Counted from the stretch's first letter, positions 47,901 through 60,938 are shown. The stretch: DNA of 64,000 bases from Plumapathes pennacea (GCA_964036295.1 OZ038467.1:20839670-20903669); one strand, 5' to 3'. The notes: generated by a model from the letters alone, not told the origin. Translations and numbers: made by a program.

Positions 47901-49519
47901 CAGGATCAAGAAAAGGGCACGGCTGGATGAGACTGGACTTGAAATTGCCGGCTGCAGGCATGGATTGGCACAGTGGGCAGTAAATATGTTCTATGGAGAA
48001 CTATTTGGGTATGCACATTACATCCAGCAAAAGAAGATGATGCCAGCAGGTGTGAGCTTTTTCTGGGAAGATGTAGTGTGCAAGTACTGGAAATGGTCAA
48101 GAAGAACTGGCTTTCCTCTTGGCAATATGAAGCCTGCACTATCCATCATGCATGGCAAGGCTCATAATTGGACCTGCCAGGTGAAGAACACTGCTAGAAA
48201 ATAATATTGTAAAGCATGATATATATACTGCATGTATGAAGGTAAACTAGAGATTTTGTTATGTTGTTTTGTCACTGCATAGTTTTGCGACTTTGTATTG
48301 TTTTTTTTTTGTTTGCATTGATATTACAGGTATATATCTCTACTGTATCTAGAAGCCATTTCCTTTGTCTTTGTGTCTTTATTTGAACTTTGCTCTTCAA
48401 CTAAAATGTTAACAATCAAAACATTTCAATCAGAGAATGTAAAGACTCTGTACAGGCTTTGACATGATACAAAATACAACCATGAGGAAAATTAAATTAC
48501 TTGAACAACCATAATCTTTTATTGTAAATTTGCAGGTTATATGGGGTGGACGATGGCAGGAAGGAAGTGCTTGGTCAACGGGCGAGGAAGTTGAACAGAT
48601 CAATTCTCACTTGTCACGATGTGGGAATACCACAAAGTACATGCTTCCTGAAAGTATGTTAGAACATAAGATTTAAATACATGTTGTATGTATTTTCTAT
48701 GTGAGTGTATTTTGGTGTACATTTGTGTATTCTGTACTGTCTAGTATGTCTTTGTATGTAATGTAGATCATTTTGAATATAATTTATATTTAATAATATT
48801 TAGACTGTTTGCAGCTTTAAATGGCACCCAACTTGTCAATCTTGATTACTTGTTTTGACAGACAGGGATGAGCTATTGACAGAGCATGCATTAGCATGGA
48901 ATCGAAGAAAAGTTATTATGATGGTTGATAGTCTCTGCAAGAGATACAGCAGGGTTAGTATTATGTGATTAAATTCAAATGCAAAGATCATAATCTCTTA
49001 CTTGACAGGAAGCACTGTTTTAACAATAGTATTGTCTCTTTGCATTACAGCTGTGTTAAACAACTATTGTCTATGCGTCTGTATATCTTATGTACAGTAA
49101 TACATTTGGAACAATTATTTATATTTGTCATTAGGGTTAGGCTATATTTTGAGTAACATTACGTATGTTGTTTGTGCTCAGGCAATGCAGATGTGTAAAA
49201 CATCAGAAACTAGTTTCAAAGAAACAACTTTGAAACTTGGTCTGTCAGAGATTGAGGTGGACTACGAGGCATGGAAAGCAATTGTGGTACAACATGCACA
49301 AGGTACCGGTAATTGCATTTTCAAAGTAATAAATATCTTTGTGTATGTGGTGTGTGTGTGCATATATACATATAATGTAGTGTTGGTTCTTTTTTTTTTG
49401 TAGAAGTGGAGCTTTTGCCAAAAGGAAGTAGTTCTCGAGACAGGCTTCAGGACCAAATGGAAATGCTGTATTACTCCGTTGTCCAAACATCAGCAACAAT
49501 GAACAAACTGGCTGATTAG
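44968..49519 (+). CDS. KDZ transposase-family protein with CxC2 cysteine cluster, 12 exons
   Basis: Exons: 44968-45211, 45299-45361, 45712-46071, 46222-46326, 46588-46826, 47000-47178, 47480-47579, 47854-48180, 48536-48653, 48862-48953, 49182-49302, 49404-49519. They join in phase to 687 aa. The start ATG has a good context and begins a basic stretch (RNRKKRKVKK, possible nuclear signal). Residues about 150-330 carry paired cysteines (CQLC, CREC, CGPC, CPSC, CNSC) of the CxC2 type found with KDZ transposases. The core shows HVDGNMKLYRY (D384), FFWEDVVCKYWKW (D503) and TGEEVEQ (E556/557), the likely DDE residues. KDZ (Kyakuja-Dileera-Zisupton) proteins are cut-and-paste transposases, some taken over as host genes. 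The frame stops at TAG 49517, where the family normally continues. Confidence 0.82.
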
Positions 49520-49684
49520 AAATATGTTATCAATGTATTGCTTTATTTGTTAAGACAGGACTTTAGTCATAGAACCTGCCGAAGAAGTCCAGGTTTAATT
49601 AACATTAAATGTTCAGACTCTGTTATTGTTCTTCACGTCTTTTGACTGTATTTTTCTTTCTTTTCTTTTTTTAAATATCGATAG

Positions 49685-50069
49685 CTTCCTCGAAGCAGCG
49701 TTCTCAGCTTAGGAAGAGGATTGCCAATGACAAAGCCAGACTGGAGTCTCTAGTCGTCACGTTCAACTCAACCAACGAAGAAGGAAGAAGACCAGCTGTT
49801 ACGATGACAGATATCATGAATGGGAACTTTCCTTGGGACAATGAAATGATGGGTATTAAGAACTTTGCCAAAAAAGATTATTTTGATAGCTGTTTTTAGT
49901 TGTCTGACGTGTATTGTAAGAAACAATGTGATCACAAATGAAAGTAGAGAGACGGATGAGGAATAGGAAATACATATAAAATCAAATAGAAACAATGTTG
50001 GAAGGTTCATTTTCATTTTATCTTTCAGACACACCAGTCAGGGTGAAGCGCATGGCAGTTGAAAGCTAT
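49685..50069 (+). pseudogene. Orphan 3' exons of the KDZ gene
   Basis: Two exon-like blocks, 49685-49852 (starting about SSKQRSQLRKRIANDKARLE) and 50029-50069 (DTPVRVKRMAVESY), keep matching phases and GT/AG borders. They continue the coiled-coil C-terminal part typical of KDZ proteins. They can no longer be reached in frame, because exon 12 reads into TAG where a phase-1 donor would be expected (TAGAAAT). Further downstream exons were not found. Confidence 0.6.
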
Positions 50070-52627
50070 GTAAGTCTTCAAGTTTTACACAATATTTAGG
50101 GTCTATGGTGACAGCGATTGATATAGCGAAGAAGCCTTGCCACAAAGCCAGGTCACATAATGTATATGCTGCTATTAATTTGACGATCGAATAATGTCGA
50201 ATTGTTTTCAGTGGCCGCGATACGCATTTTGTTTTGATGCGCCGGCCTGAGGCCAAAATGATTAGATTGAGACCTCTTCGCTAAGTTTGGGTGTTATTGT
50301 GTAAGGTATAAACCTATTCCGTTGGTTTGTGTTGATAAATATGTTTGCCAGAAACAGACAGACATACTACTTGTGTATTTTGCATTCTGTGGAAATACAA
50401 AAAGTCACAAGGAAATAGATTGACATTTTCTTGATTTATTAGCTAAAACAGTATCGAAGATAAAATACAACCGGATAGAAGTGCCCTCGCTTTTAGCTAC
50501 ATTACAGTTACTATAATAAATATTCGAACATATTGAAGTTAGAAAGGCCAAAGCCAGTGGCTTAAATGGCTTCAAGGTCAAGACGAATTACTGGGAGAAA
50601 TATATATCGTTCAAAATTACAAGGACATGGGACAACTGGACATTAACAGGTTTTTAGCCAGATTTTCCTGACTGTGTAACTTTCACTCAGGTATAGGTTG
50701 GCAGGGTGTGAGGAAACCCAGAAACGATGGTTGTAAATTGCTGTTAAACACCAGCGGACTCCAGGGCCTTAATGAGATCCTTAGCATCAAAAGACTTTCA
50801 GTTGTGAGCCATGATTAGGCATTGTGTCTTGGGCTTGAACCATGTTATCATCTTGGATAACCCCTCTGCCAACTGAACTGTCTGGATATTGGATGACTGT
50901 TATACATTGTAGTATCATGTTGAAAGGTAAGCTTGTTCACAGCTGAAGCACTTGGGGAAATTGTCCTAGTTGGTAGCTTGTACATATTGTCAAACTTATC
51001 TGCCCAACCAGTTGATGGAATTCACAAAATTTCTGCATTATTGATTCCTAATAAAACCATCTTTGAGGCCATGTAGTTTGACAATAACATAGACAAATAT
51101 ATTATTACAGTGAACTAACTACCTACAAACAAAGCAAGAATGCTGCTGCACAGTAACATCATTAATTTTATGAACCATATGGTCTTGGGGGTCCTGAGGC
51201 ATCAAGCACTCTGATCCTTTTGACATTTGTTTGAATATTTGTATCATATTGTACTGTTCCTGCCAGAATGCAGACAATATACTTAAGAAACAGCACTGAG
51301 TAAAGTAGTGCAGCTATAACTTTATAAAACAAAAGAAAACAATACATTCAAGTAACATTAATCAGCGCTATTTAGATTTTTTGCTGCTTCACTGGTATAT
51401 TGTCTGCATAAACATGAAAGGGTAAAATTGCTGAAAGATATTACACTCATACGGTACAGTACATTGTATCTAATAAATGCCTGCTCTACAATAATCACCC
51501 TCGGGTCCCTCAAAATTAATCAATAAACAATTATAGTAGAGCTGTATTTAAATCTGGTAGTTTTAGTTAATTATATTGTAACTGCAAACCTGCATGAGGA
51601 AGATGTCTCCAGGTCAAACACTATATATCAGTGCAATTGTTGGTCAGTGGCACGCTGGTCTTAGAGGGTTTCTTTGTAGAGGTGGAAATAGTTCAACTAC
51701 TTCTGTTTCTTGGAGATAACCTATGCCACTCTCATACTCCTATGGCCTTCCCTGGTTTCTACTTCTTTTGTTTTCTCTTAACTCCGTCCCCTGCTTTAAA
51801 GTTTGAATATTTTTTTGTTTAGCTCTCTGCAGAGCCATTTTGCATCAATGCTTTTAGAATGTGTTATATCCATGTGCTCCTGGGGATAGGTGGATTGTCT
51901 GAAGGGCCTGTGTAGAAGAAAATGCCAAATGAAAGTTTGACTTACAATAATTTTTATTGTTATTTGTTTACACCATAGTCAAGGGGATAGAGCTTATCAC
52001 TGTTGTTCTTTCAAGGAACTAGAACTATATTTTTACTGAACCTTAGAAGGGCACTTATTCAAAGTTCTTATTAGAGAGTGGGTGTTTAATCTAAAAAATA
52101 CAGCTTGCTTTGTGTTTCCAATTTGTGTCATTTAAGGCTTCAAGATTCAGCTGACTTATGTTTAGATGGATTATCTGTCTCTGGCGAAAGAGTTCTTGAA
52201 ATTCATTGATTCTATAAACCTGGGTTAATTGTCCTCTGGGTTTACTAATTTTCCTTCAACATAACTGAGATTGTGATCACTGATCGAGAGCAGTTATACT
52301 CCAGAGCAAATTATGCTGTCTGTCCTGTTTGTGATGAATAAATCCATTATAGTACTGCTGGTTGCATTTTGTTCTTGTAGCTTCTGTAGTATATGTTATA
52401 TAATCACATTGTAATTACACACTGTAATCACATTGTAATTATTCATGTTTATTCAATGTTTTATATTATTTGTACAATATTGTGTGAGACCAGAGAGGAT
52501 TGGATAATAACTGTATTGTGACACTGTTTTTATGGCCAAACAAGTTTATATCAATAACACCATTACCCTGTATTTCAACAGATCACATTGTTGCTTTAAA
52601 TTTCAAAATATCTCTTCTTTCCTTCAG
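50070..52627. other. Gap between truncated KDZ and truncated Argonaute
   Basis: Neither the missing KDZ C-terminus nor the Argonaute N-terminal exons could be found here on either strand. Short frames (50038-50256 minus, 51631-51822 plus) have no recognisable domain. Confidence 0.45.
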
Positions 52628-53999
52628 TGTTGGCAACTGCTTTCTACAAATGTCAGTCAGTGCTTGAGTTCATGGCAGAAGTGTTATGGATGCATCCAGA
52701 ACAGCTGCAAAGCAGGTAACCCCTACAGGATGCAGAGAGATTCAGATTCATGAAGGAAATTAAAGGTAAACACAGCTCAACTTTAACCAGGGCACTGATT
52801 GTCACTTCCTGTATGTACTCTATCAACCCTTTCACTCCAATAGTTATCAACTTCCATTTTCTCCTTCAGTTTCACATGAGAGATATATCATACAGAAAAG
52901 AGAGCTTGGCTTTTGATAACTTGCTTCCAAAGATGAAAGCTGATTAAGTTATCAATAATATTGATATTGTAATGGTTGGTCGAGTTGTAATAACTAGAGG
53001 TTTACTAAAAACACCAAACCAGTCGAGACTAGAATCAATCTGAACCTTTGATACTCAAATTACAAATCAAACAATGACAGTCTTATTACATAAGAAGCGT
53101 GTGACATGACTAAGGGCAGGGGTTGTAACCTTATGCCAGTATTGGTAACTGGAGTTTGTTACAATATTTTCACTATGCATTTTCTCCTAAAGGAAGTGGA
53201 GTGCAGTTGGAGCTGTTCTGTGTCATGTGATGTTTTTGTACTTTGTTGTAGGTCTGAAAGTGAAGATAACACACTGTGGCATGATGAAGAGAAAATACTG
53301 AGTGATCAACGTCACAAAGCAAGCAGCCAACTCCTTACACTTTCCTCTCGTTCTGGAGAGTGGGGAGTCCAGAGAGGCCACAATGGCAAAGTATTTTGAA
53401 GATAAACACAAGAAAAAACTCATGTAAGTTGTTTGGTCAACTCCTGAGTTGTTTAAAAGACTTTAAGGGATTTTAGGGGGTGGGGGGAACACTAAGTGTA
53501 GAAGCCAATGCTCCCCCTGCCCCCTTAAATGGTCCAAGGACAAGTACTCTCCTCCTTTTTTTTTCACTGATGCTGTACAGTAACTGTCTGAGGCTTCATA
53601 TTTAAATGCTAATTCCTTCAACCTGCCCTGAACAAAATATATGAGTAGTGTTAGGAGATTTGATAGTCTGCCTGGAACCTAAACATTAGATCACCTGCCA
53701 TTTTCTCCATACTGAACTACATACAGTTAGGTATTGAAAGGAGAAGTTTGCCTCTGATCATTATTTTGTAACCCAAGCAAGAGATCAGCTGACATTTTCT
53801 CCATACTGAATATTACACAGTTGACTGTATATATGGAAGGAGAAGTTTGCCTCTGATCTCTCAACAAACTTGCAGATGTGACATTTGAAGTGTAACTGAT
53901 AAAAAGAAGCCAACATATTGCATGATCAAAACTATGATCGTTTCTGCTTTTTGTTTATTGCGTGATCAGTACAGCAGATCCACTTTTCTCATGAGTGTT

Positions 54000-54036
54000 G
54001 TTTGTTTGTTTGTTTGTTTGTTTGTTTGTTTGTTGC
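54000..54036. repeat. TTTG microsatellite
   Basis: About nine TTTG units end directly at the acceptor of the Argonaute exon at 54039 and replace the usual polypyrimidine tract. Confidence 0.85.
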
Positions 54037-54195
54037 AGGTATCCTCATCTGCCATGCCTTCAAGTTGGCCAGGAGAAGAAGCACACATATCTTCCCATTG
54101 AGGTGTGCAACATCGTGCCCGGCCAGCGATGCATGAAGAAGTTAAGTGATATGCAGACAGCAAAGACGATCAAAGCAACAGCCCGAGCTGCTCCT

Positions 54196-54217
54196 GACAG
54201 AGAGAGAGAGAGAGAGA
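54196..54217. repeat. GA microsatellite inside an Argonaute exon
   Basis: The tract sits where AGO proteins read APDRQEE. The reading frame before it (APDRERERE) runs into TAA. The frame after it (IMNL, then LRKADF in the next exon) is offset by two bases, as expected from slippage of one GA unit. Confidence 0.75.
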
Positions 54218-54309
54218 AATAATGAATTTGGTAAGAGAACGAGGGGCTGTAATCTGCAGTCTGTGTCTTCGTATGCATATAGACAACAACAATGATAACA
54301 GTGATGCAC

Positions 54310-54550
54310 TGGGCCCGCTTTTTGGAAAGTCGATTAAGCTAATCCAAGATTAATGAAATTCTTTCTCTCGACCTCTCTCCCAATAAACTGCAGGGTTTTG
54401 TTCGAAGATGGATTAAAAAGCTTGTTCCAGATTGAAACGTTATCAGGAAAGTCGTTGTGGACGAAACTTTTACGTTTTCAGGCTAAAAAATGACAAGAAA
54501 GTTTAGACCTAATCCAGGATTAGCCTAATCGTGCTTTGAAAAACTGGGCG
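54310..54550. mobile_element. MITE in an Argonaute intron
   Basis: GCCCGCTTTTTGGAAAGTCG...TTAAGCTAATCC on the left is mirrored by GGATTAGCCTAATCGTGCTTTGAAAAACTGGGC on the right. Imperfect inverted ends of about 40 bp. Confidence 0.65.
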
Positions 54551-54561
54551 CTGATCTGTAA

Positions 54562-54662
54562 CGTGGTCGATACGTAGTCGGAACTTGGTCGATAAAATGG
54601 TCGGTATGTGGTCGATGAAATGGTCGGTATGTGGTCGGTAAAATGGTCGGTAACGTGGTCGG
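54562..54662. repeat. GTGGTCGGTA-type minisatellite
   Basis: Nine or so copies of a 10- to 17-bp unit (GTGGTCGATA / AATGGTCGGTAT), tandem and slightly variable. Confidence 0.75.
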
Positions 54663-57600
54663 AATGTGTTGAACAGTCAACCGTTTGGCTGAAGCTGACG
54701 ACTGTCTTTTCAGACAGAATTCCAAAACGAATGGATTGAATCTATCCAATGTACTTCTAAAAACATTGATTTTTTATATATTTTTTTTCAGTTGAGGAAA
54801 GCAGATTTTGGTAATGATCCGTACGTGAATGATTTCAGCATTTCTGTTGAAAACAACATGGTGGAACTGCATAGGCGTGTGTTGCCAGCACCCAAGTTGC
54901 AATATGGAGGACGGTGAGTTGTCACAACAACAACTGCTCTCTAAGCCATTAGCCAAGCACAGTTAACTCAACCCAAGGTTGGTGAAAATCAGAACTTGTA
55001 TGAATAGAAGACTTGTGATGTGTGGCCACACAGAGTCCCAAGTCTACACTAGTCCCAAGACATAGACTTAACGTAGCGATAACGTTTTATAACATAACGT
55101 GACATCACGTAACATAGCCTAACATAACGTGATATGAAATAATGTCGAAAGCTTGGCTTGAGTAGGTTCGACTTAGTAGTGCTTTTGACCAGGGTTTTCT
55201 GAAAGAACGAGAAGGCCTTTCTTGTTCTTTGTTTGTTAAAGTTTTGTAAGCAAGCTTGTCCAGCTGGTAAACCAGTCGGGAACGTAGCTTTTGTGCTTTG
55301 CACAGTGAGCAGAGTGGTAAACGACCGTTTTTCTAAACGAGTCAATTTTTCAATTGTAGGAAAAAGTACAAACACTTCCCAGAGAAGGTAAGATTTTTTT
55401 TCTGTTTAGCATTCACGTACAATGTCATGCATGGTAATGTGAAATTATTTTCTAAAGAACTATCTCGATATATAGCAGAGCCGAATTCCAGGTTAATTCC
55501 CGCAGTTTCTGTTATGTTACTTTATGCTGGAACCGTTCTTGGCCATCGGATAACTGTTGAAAACCAAAGCAAGTACATCGCCAATCACAGAAGCTGTAAA
55601 AAATACTTTCAACCAATCGGAAGCCACAGTAATCTGCATTTGGTTTTACTTTGGGAAAGAAGCCAATCAGCAGTGCTAGAACATGCCATCAGCACTTGCT
55701 TGCGTGAGAATACCGCAATCGGGTTTTTCTTTTGCTCTTTTTGGTTGGCCAAGAGATCTCTAAACTTGTTTTAGCAGACTGGAAGCGTAGCAAAACCAAA
55801 ACCAACCAAACGATTACTTTTGATAGTCAATCCAAAAACAGCTGTATGTTACGTCATTGTTATGTTCTATGTACGTTATGTTAAGTCTTTTTTGTGCGCT
55901 CTAGGTGTGTGGGACTTGCGCGGTAAACAGATGTTTCTTGGTATTGAGATCAAGGTTTGGGCCATCCCTTGTTTTAAGGTATCACCCCCCCCCCCCCCCC
56001 CGAACGACCACTTTCCAGCAGAATTTTATTTAAATGGCATCAATTGACTAAACATAGGCATGCTATATATCAAACTGTTTGTTATTAAATTGTCTAGCTG
56101 CTTCTAATAATATCTGTCCTTAATACCAAATATGGCAAACGTTATTGCACAATCATTGTCGTCACAGGTATTTCATATGTTTGAGTTAATCTCCCTCATC
56201 AATGTGCTGATTTGCAACAAACATTTTGATATATCGCATGCCATTGTTTTATGTTTTTTTGTCAAGTAAAAAAATTAAAATCCGCGTATGGCAATTTGGG
56301 GGAGTGATACTTTAAGTCTCAACGCGACTACCCAGAGGACCAGCTCAGGCGGTTTTCCCAGCAGCTCATGCGCACTAGTAGCAAGTGCGGTATACCCATT
56401 ACGTCACAACCGTGCTTCTGCAAATACGCCAAGAAAGTCGAAGATGTAAGATGTGGTCACATTCTTCTTGTGGGAGTTCTTTGATTTAACATCTGCGCTT
56501 TTTACCTCTTCACCTTCATTTGTGTCTCATTCTGTTTGAGTGCCGAGGGGATAGACATATATTTATGTTTGTTTGTTTGACAAAGAGAGAGGGGGCCCGC
56601 TTCCTAAGTATGGAGCACAAAATAATCGAGAAATTTGATATTTATTACAAATCCTGCAAAGCCAAAACATACATTTGTTGTTAGCCAAAAGAGATATACA
56701 GTATAGCTTGTTTGTTTAAAATGCTGTTTCTCTATGGGTGAAGGTCGGTCGATTGAAAGGGAGAACGAATAACGAGGTAAAACCGCTCAGAAAAATATAA
56801 CAAAACTAGTAATTCAAGAAATACTGTGAGGTAATCCATCGCCGTTGAAAGTAATGTTACTTTTCGAAATAGTAACCAATTTACCTAGAAAGACCTCTTG
56901 CTGTACAGAACGCCTCGTACATTGTGTGACAGCTGAGTAACATCAATTTTTTTATCACCATTTGAACCTTTCACTCTCAAGAGTGATCAGCTTGTTCTCT
57001 TGTTCTCAGAATTGAGTATGAGCAGCTCGCTCAGCAATTTTGCTGTTAGTAGGCAGCACAGAAATGGGCTAATGGATGTTACAGTTGTCTGCCTCTCCAC
57101 TGTTCTTAAATAGAGCTGTCATTTTGCTGACTTCCAGCTAGATTGGAAATTGCTCACTCTCAAATGTCAATTTCGTTGTCGTTATGATGGTAGAGCTTTG
57201 TCGCTCTCTGGATGTGTGTAAAGGGACTGCCAGTCACTCATTTTCTTGCCTTTGATTTGTTCTCGCAGGTTGTTGGCAGCATGGACGCGCATCCCAGCCG
57301 GTACTGCGCCTCGGTTCGTGTTCAGAGGCACCGATAGGTACGATCTACTGCTGTGGATCATGTGGCGACATTAATAGGGAAACACAGGGAAACCTACACG
57401 TACACTTAAACATACATACACATATACACATAGAGTACATACAGACTGACAGACAGACATCAGCATTGATGTACACATGCATCAAAAACACTGTTCTTCT
57501 TCACTTTATTTGAGTTGCGTGCCTCGTTAGACGGATGCTTCAAGCGCCTTCCTCCAGGTCATAAAATCGATGTTTTTACTTCTTTATTTGTGCTGCTTGT

Positions 57601-57984
57601 GGGACTGCTGCTTCCCGCGCTTTTCTGTAATCAACAAATCGTTCGTCTTTTTTTGTCTCAGGAAATAATCGGTTATAAGATTGTTGTTTGTCCCCCCTCA
57701 ATCTTTTTTGTTCCAGGAGATAATCGGCGAGCTGGCTGCCATGGTGCGTGAGCTGCTGGTACAGTTCTACAAATCGACGCGACACAAGCCTTAGAGAATT
57801 ATATTCTATCACGACGGTGTCAGCGAAAGACAATTTAAACATGTGAGTTGAAGAAGACTACATGGAGAGTTTAACAGCGTTTACTTATTAAACTCAAACA
57901 TGAGGAGTAACTTAGTAGTTAGCTCCTTTGCCTCGTGCCTGACTCTTAAGTTTACGCACTCACACTGTGAAGAGAGAAGTTTAC

Positions 57985-58074
57985 AGTCATCTCTCTTTAA
58001 GGCGGCCACCCTCGGGACTAGATTTAGTGTCCGCCTTAGAGAGGTGTCCGCTTAGAGAGAGCTGACTTTATTTG
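57985..58074. mobile_element. MITE related to the satellite at 61990-62660
   Basis: TCTCTCTTTAAGGCGG...CTCGGGACTAGATTTAGTGTCCGCCTTAGAGAGGTGTCCGC is shared with about 62125-62180. The ends are inverted (AGTCATCTCTCTTTAAG / CTTAGAGAGAGCTGACT). Confidence 0.65.
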
Positions 58075-58645
58075 GATCTTGGTTGTGGAGTCTCAATTGA
58101 GGTTATAGTTTACAGAAATTGCAGTCCCTTCGGTACTTGTCTGTAGAATTAGTTAATTGTTCATTCTCACTCGGAGTTGGGTTACCTGAATACACGAGGC
58201 AGGCTGGCCCGGGTTGCCGAGTTATTGGTATGACTGTGAAACATGGACAGACAATCGGAAGACAATTAGAATCGGGCCAGCCCGGCTCATTTGTTTAGGA
58301 CCATATACTCACGCTGTGAACAAAGATGGTTCATTTGGTACTCTGTGGAAGTTAACTGTTTATTCTCACTCGGAGTTATACAAGGTTACGTACTCGCGCT
58401 GTGAAGGGAGCAAGGTTTTTGTTTGGGGGGGGGGGGGGGAGGTGGGGGATTGTCTTAGAAAGTTAATTGTTTGTTCTCGTGTGTTGACAGGTCCTGACTC
58501 ACGAGCTGAAAGCGATCCGTGAAGCGTGTATTAACCTGGAGGTTGGTTATCAGCCCGGGATATCGTTTATTATCGTACAGAAGCGCCACCACACAATGCT
58601 GTTTTGTCAGAACGCACAGGACCGGGTAAGAAACTTGGATCATTG

Positions 58646-58648
<3 letters not shown>

Positions 58649-58682
<34 letters not shown>
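58649..58682. repeat. CA microsatellite
   Basis: An uninterrupted (CA)n tract of about 32 bp just after an Argonaute exon donor. Confidence 0.95.
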
Positions 58683-58683
<1 letters not shown>

Positions 58684-58885
58684 GATACTTACAGACACGC
58701 ACGACCGCTGATAGTTATAAACAAGCCCATGTACAGGTGGAGATATGCGCGCACACAGGCAGATTAGTGGTATAGGGGAGGAGAGGGACATGTGGTGGAA
58801 ATTCTAAGGTTCTGTTTATGTAGACAAATTTGCTCTGGGGACCCCCAGAACCCCTGGGCCTGCCAACTGTTCTGTACATTTCTTG

Positions 58886-59087
58886 AAGCCCCGATCAAAC
58901 AGTGATAATAGTCGATGAGAGTTCGAACTCTCGCTCCCGTTTGAGCTGTTATTATTTATCTCTCGCTTTGACCATTTTCCGTGATAGTTGATGAGAATTT
59001 ATCTCGTTTGACGGGTTCTATAATAGTTAATGATAGTTGCAATCCCTCGACTATCATTAGTTACCAATCACCGTTTGATTGGGGCTT
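58886..59087. mobile_element. MITE in an Argonaute intron
   Basis: AAGCCCCGATCAAACAGTGAT on the left matches the complement of ATCACCGTTTGATTGGGGCTT on the right with two changes. The interior is palindromic around GAGAGTTCGAACTCTC. Confidence 0.75.
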
Positions 59088-60129
59088 TGGAAATCTAACG
59101 AAGTCGCTTTACACGTAAAATCACAACTTGTGTCAGGGGCGGGGTGACGCGTGGATAACACGTGCAAACGGTTCACTGTACGAGTATAGAGAAATGTATG
59201 AACAGTAAGAGCGTCAGGGGTAACTCAGAGGCGACTTTTCTTCAAAAGATAATTTTCTGTAAGCGTTTAAACAAGGTTTGTTCGTGTAAACGCGGCTTGC
59301 GAAAGATTGACTAGAGACGGGTTGACCAGTGTTGGGTTGGTGATTGGATCCAGACAAGCCCCGACCCGGAGCCACTTAAACATATGAAGAACTTTGGTTT
59401 GAATTTAAACAATACTCTGGTAATTGAGTAAGTCAATTTTCAGACGTCGAGACTAGATACACGAGTACTTGACAATTGACCACGATGTATAATCCGACTA
59501 TTAGTGTTGTTGGTAGCTCTTAGTGTCCAATTGTGTGCGTTTTATCATTGCCGTGTTGTTGTTGTTGTTGTTGTTTCAGTGTGGTAAAGGTGGAAATGTT
59601 CCCCACCCCCCCCCCCCTCCCCCCGGAACTACTGTTGATACTGGCGTCACACACCCGACCGAGTTCGACTTCTATCTTTGTAGCCACACTGGCATTCAAG
59701 TAAGCGACGTTCTTGTGTTTGTGTAATGTTCATTGTCAAGCTTTTGATGCTATTAACTGATGTCTAAAGATTTGGAGCCCACATACATTGCGGCCACGTT
59801 GGGTTTACAACAGAAGCTAATGCGCATGACCGCAAGTTGTCGCCACTGTGGTTGGTTTTGGAATGATAAGCAGTTCTTGGTGTTGGTCGGGCGGAGTACT
59901 AACAATTTTCATCCTCAACAATTACTTGTGACTAAGATTGTCCCCGAACGAAGTGAGGGAAGTAATCACAACGCTAATGCAGTAGTATCGCATCATTCGG
60001 AGACTCCAAGCGTGTCGCCATCTCGAAATTTAATGTTCGTCTGTCAGTCTGTCGTGCGACCTCGTCCCCAGTTCCTATCGCTGTTTAACCAATAAAAAAG
60101 GCCGGATCGATCACGTGTGGCCCTGTAGT

Positions 60130-60405
60130 TTTACTCGCAGTAAGAGAAATTAGAAGCTCGTCTTCAAAAGAGAAGGAAACAGGCATGGGCAAGGCGAAAT
60201 CGTGAAACGATCGAACAGCGCCAAACCGTCAAGAGAAAAGACGACAAACATGTTATAACCGACAGCATCATGAACGGAAGCGTGCGGAAGAAACGGCTCC
60301 GCAAAGGGAACAGCGCTTGAAAGCAAATTGGGAGCTTCAGACGCCGTTTTGTGTTAAACTCAGATACTTATTTAGAAAGGACAAGCAGCAAAGGTTAGTC
60401 AGTGG
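60130..60405 (+). pseudogene. Decayed basic-repeat ORF of a transposable element
   Basis: Two frames give RNRETIEQRQTVKRK and then HHERKRAEETAPQREQRLK. This R/K/E-rich pattern with ET(A)xxxR steps is common in proteins of some animal transposons. A frameshift separates the parts. The element type cannot be named from this piece. Confidence 0.45.
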
Positions 60406-60590
60406 AAATCGAACAATCACCGTGACAAATATATTCTACCCGTATCTTGTAACTCGATCACTTCAAGAATGTATTAAAATCCGTATGCTGATCATTTTCC
60501 CTCGAAGTATTGTTTTACTACGCTTCTGTCGCCAGTTTCGACTACCGTATTCGCTCAGAGCAATCGGAACTTGGAGTCTTGAATGATTTA

Positions 60591-60938
60591 GGCTACGTTT
60601 ACACTATAACGGATAGGATTTTGAGCCGTTGCGAAAACCTATCCGGTATACAGTTTAAACACGAAAAGATCGGTCCGGAGCGACTTTGGCCGAAAAACCT
60701 ATCCGGTACAGTGTAAACACAAGACCAGTGCGGAACATCTTTGTCACAATCAATTAATGCAAATCGGAGCGTTTTCCTATCCAATACGGGTCCGTATCAC
60801 TTTCAGAAGCGGAGCGGAGCAATAGCGCTCCGTTCCAAAAATCGCTCCGAAAACAGCGTATCCAATGTAAACGGAAGGCCTATCCGGTACGTTTTTGCGA
60901 CGCTACGGAAAGCTATCCGGTATAGTGTAAACGTAGCC
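60591..60938. mobile_element. PIF/Harbinger-like MITE
   Basis: The ends GGCTACGTTTACACTATA and TATAGTGTAAACGTAGCC are inverted, with TTA on both sides (60588-60590, 60939-60941). The motif ACCTATCCGGTA recurs inside. A 3-bp TTA duplication and GGC ends fit Harbinger. Confidence 0.8.

Noticed and set aside
47821-48204. KDZ exon 8 ORF taken as a separate small gene
   Set aside because: It has phase-matched acceptor and donor sites and continues the KDZ protein on both sides.
50755-50815. Minus-strand phrase FDAKDLIKALESAG, resembling the MCUR1/CCDC90 family
   Set aside because: Only about 15 residues, followed by a stop and no continuing similarity in any frame; too short to support a gene.
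55427-55774. 115-codon ORF between two Argonaute exons
   Set aside because: No recognisable domain; it lies within an intron and carries no Argonaute motifs.
52717-57794. Argonaute stops at Gln-like positions suggesting a ciliate-type code
   Set aside because: Neighbouring genes use TAA and TAG as normal stops, one stop is TGA at an Arg position, and a frameshift and missing exons are also present.
59760-60095. 111-codon plus-strand ORF inside an Argonaute intron
   Set aside because: No domain, no splice support and no similarity recognised; likely chance.
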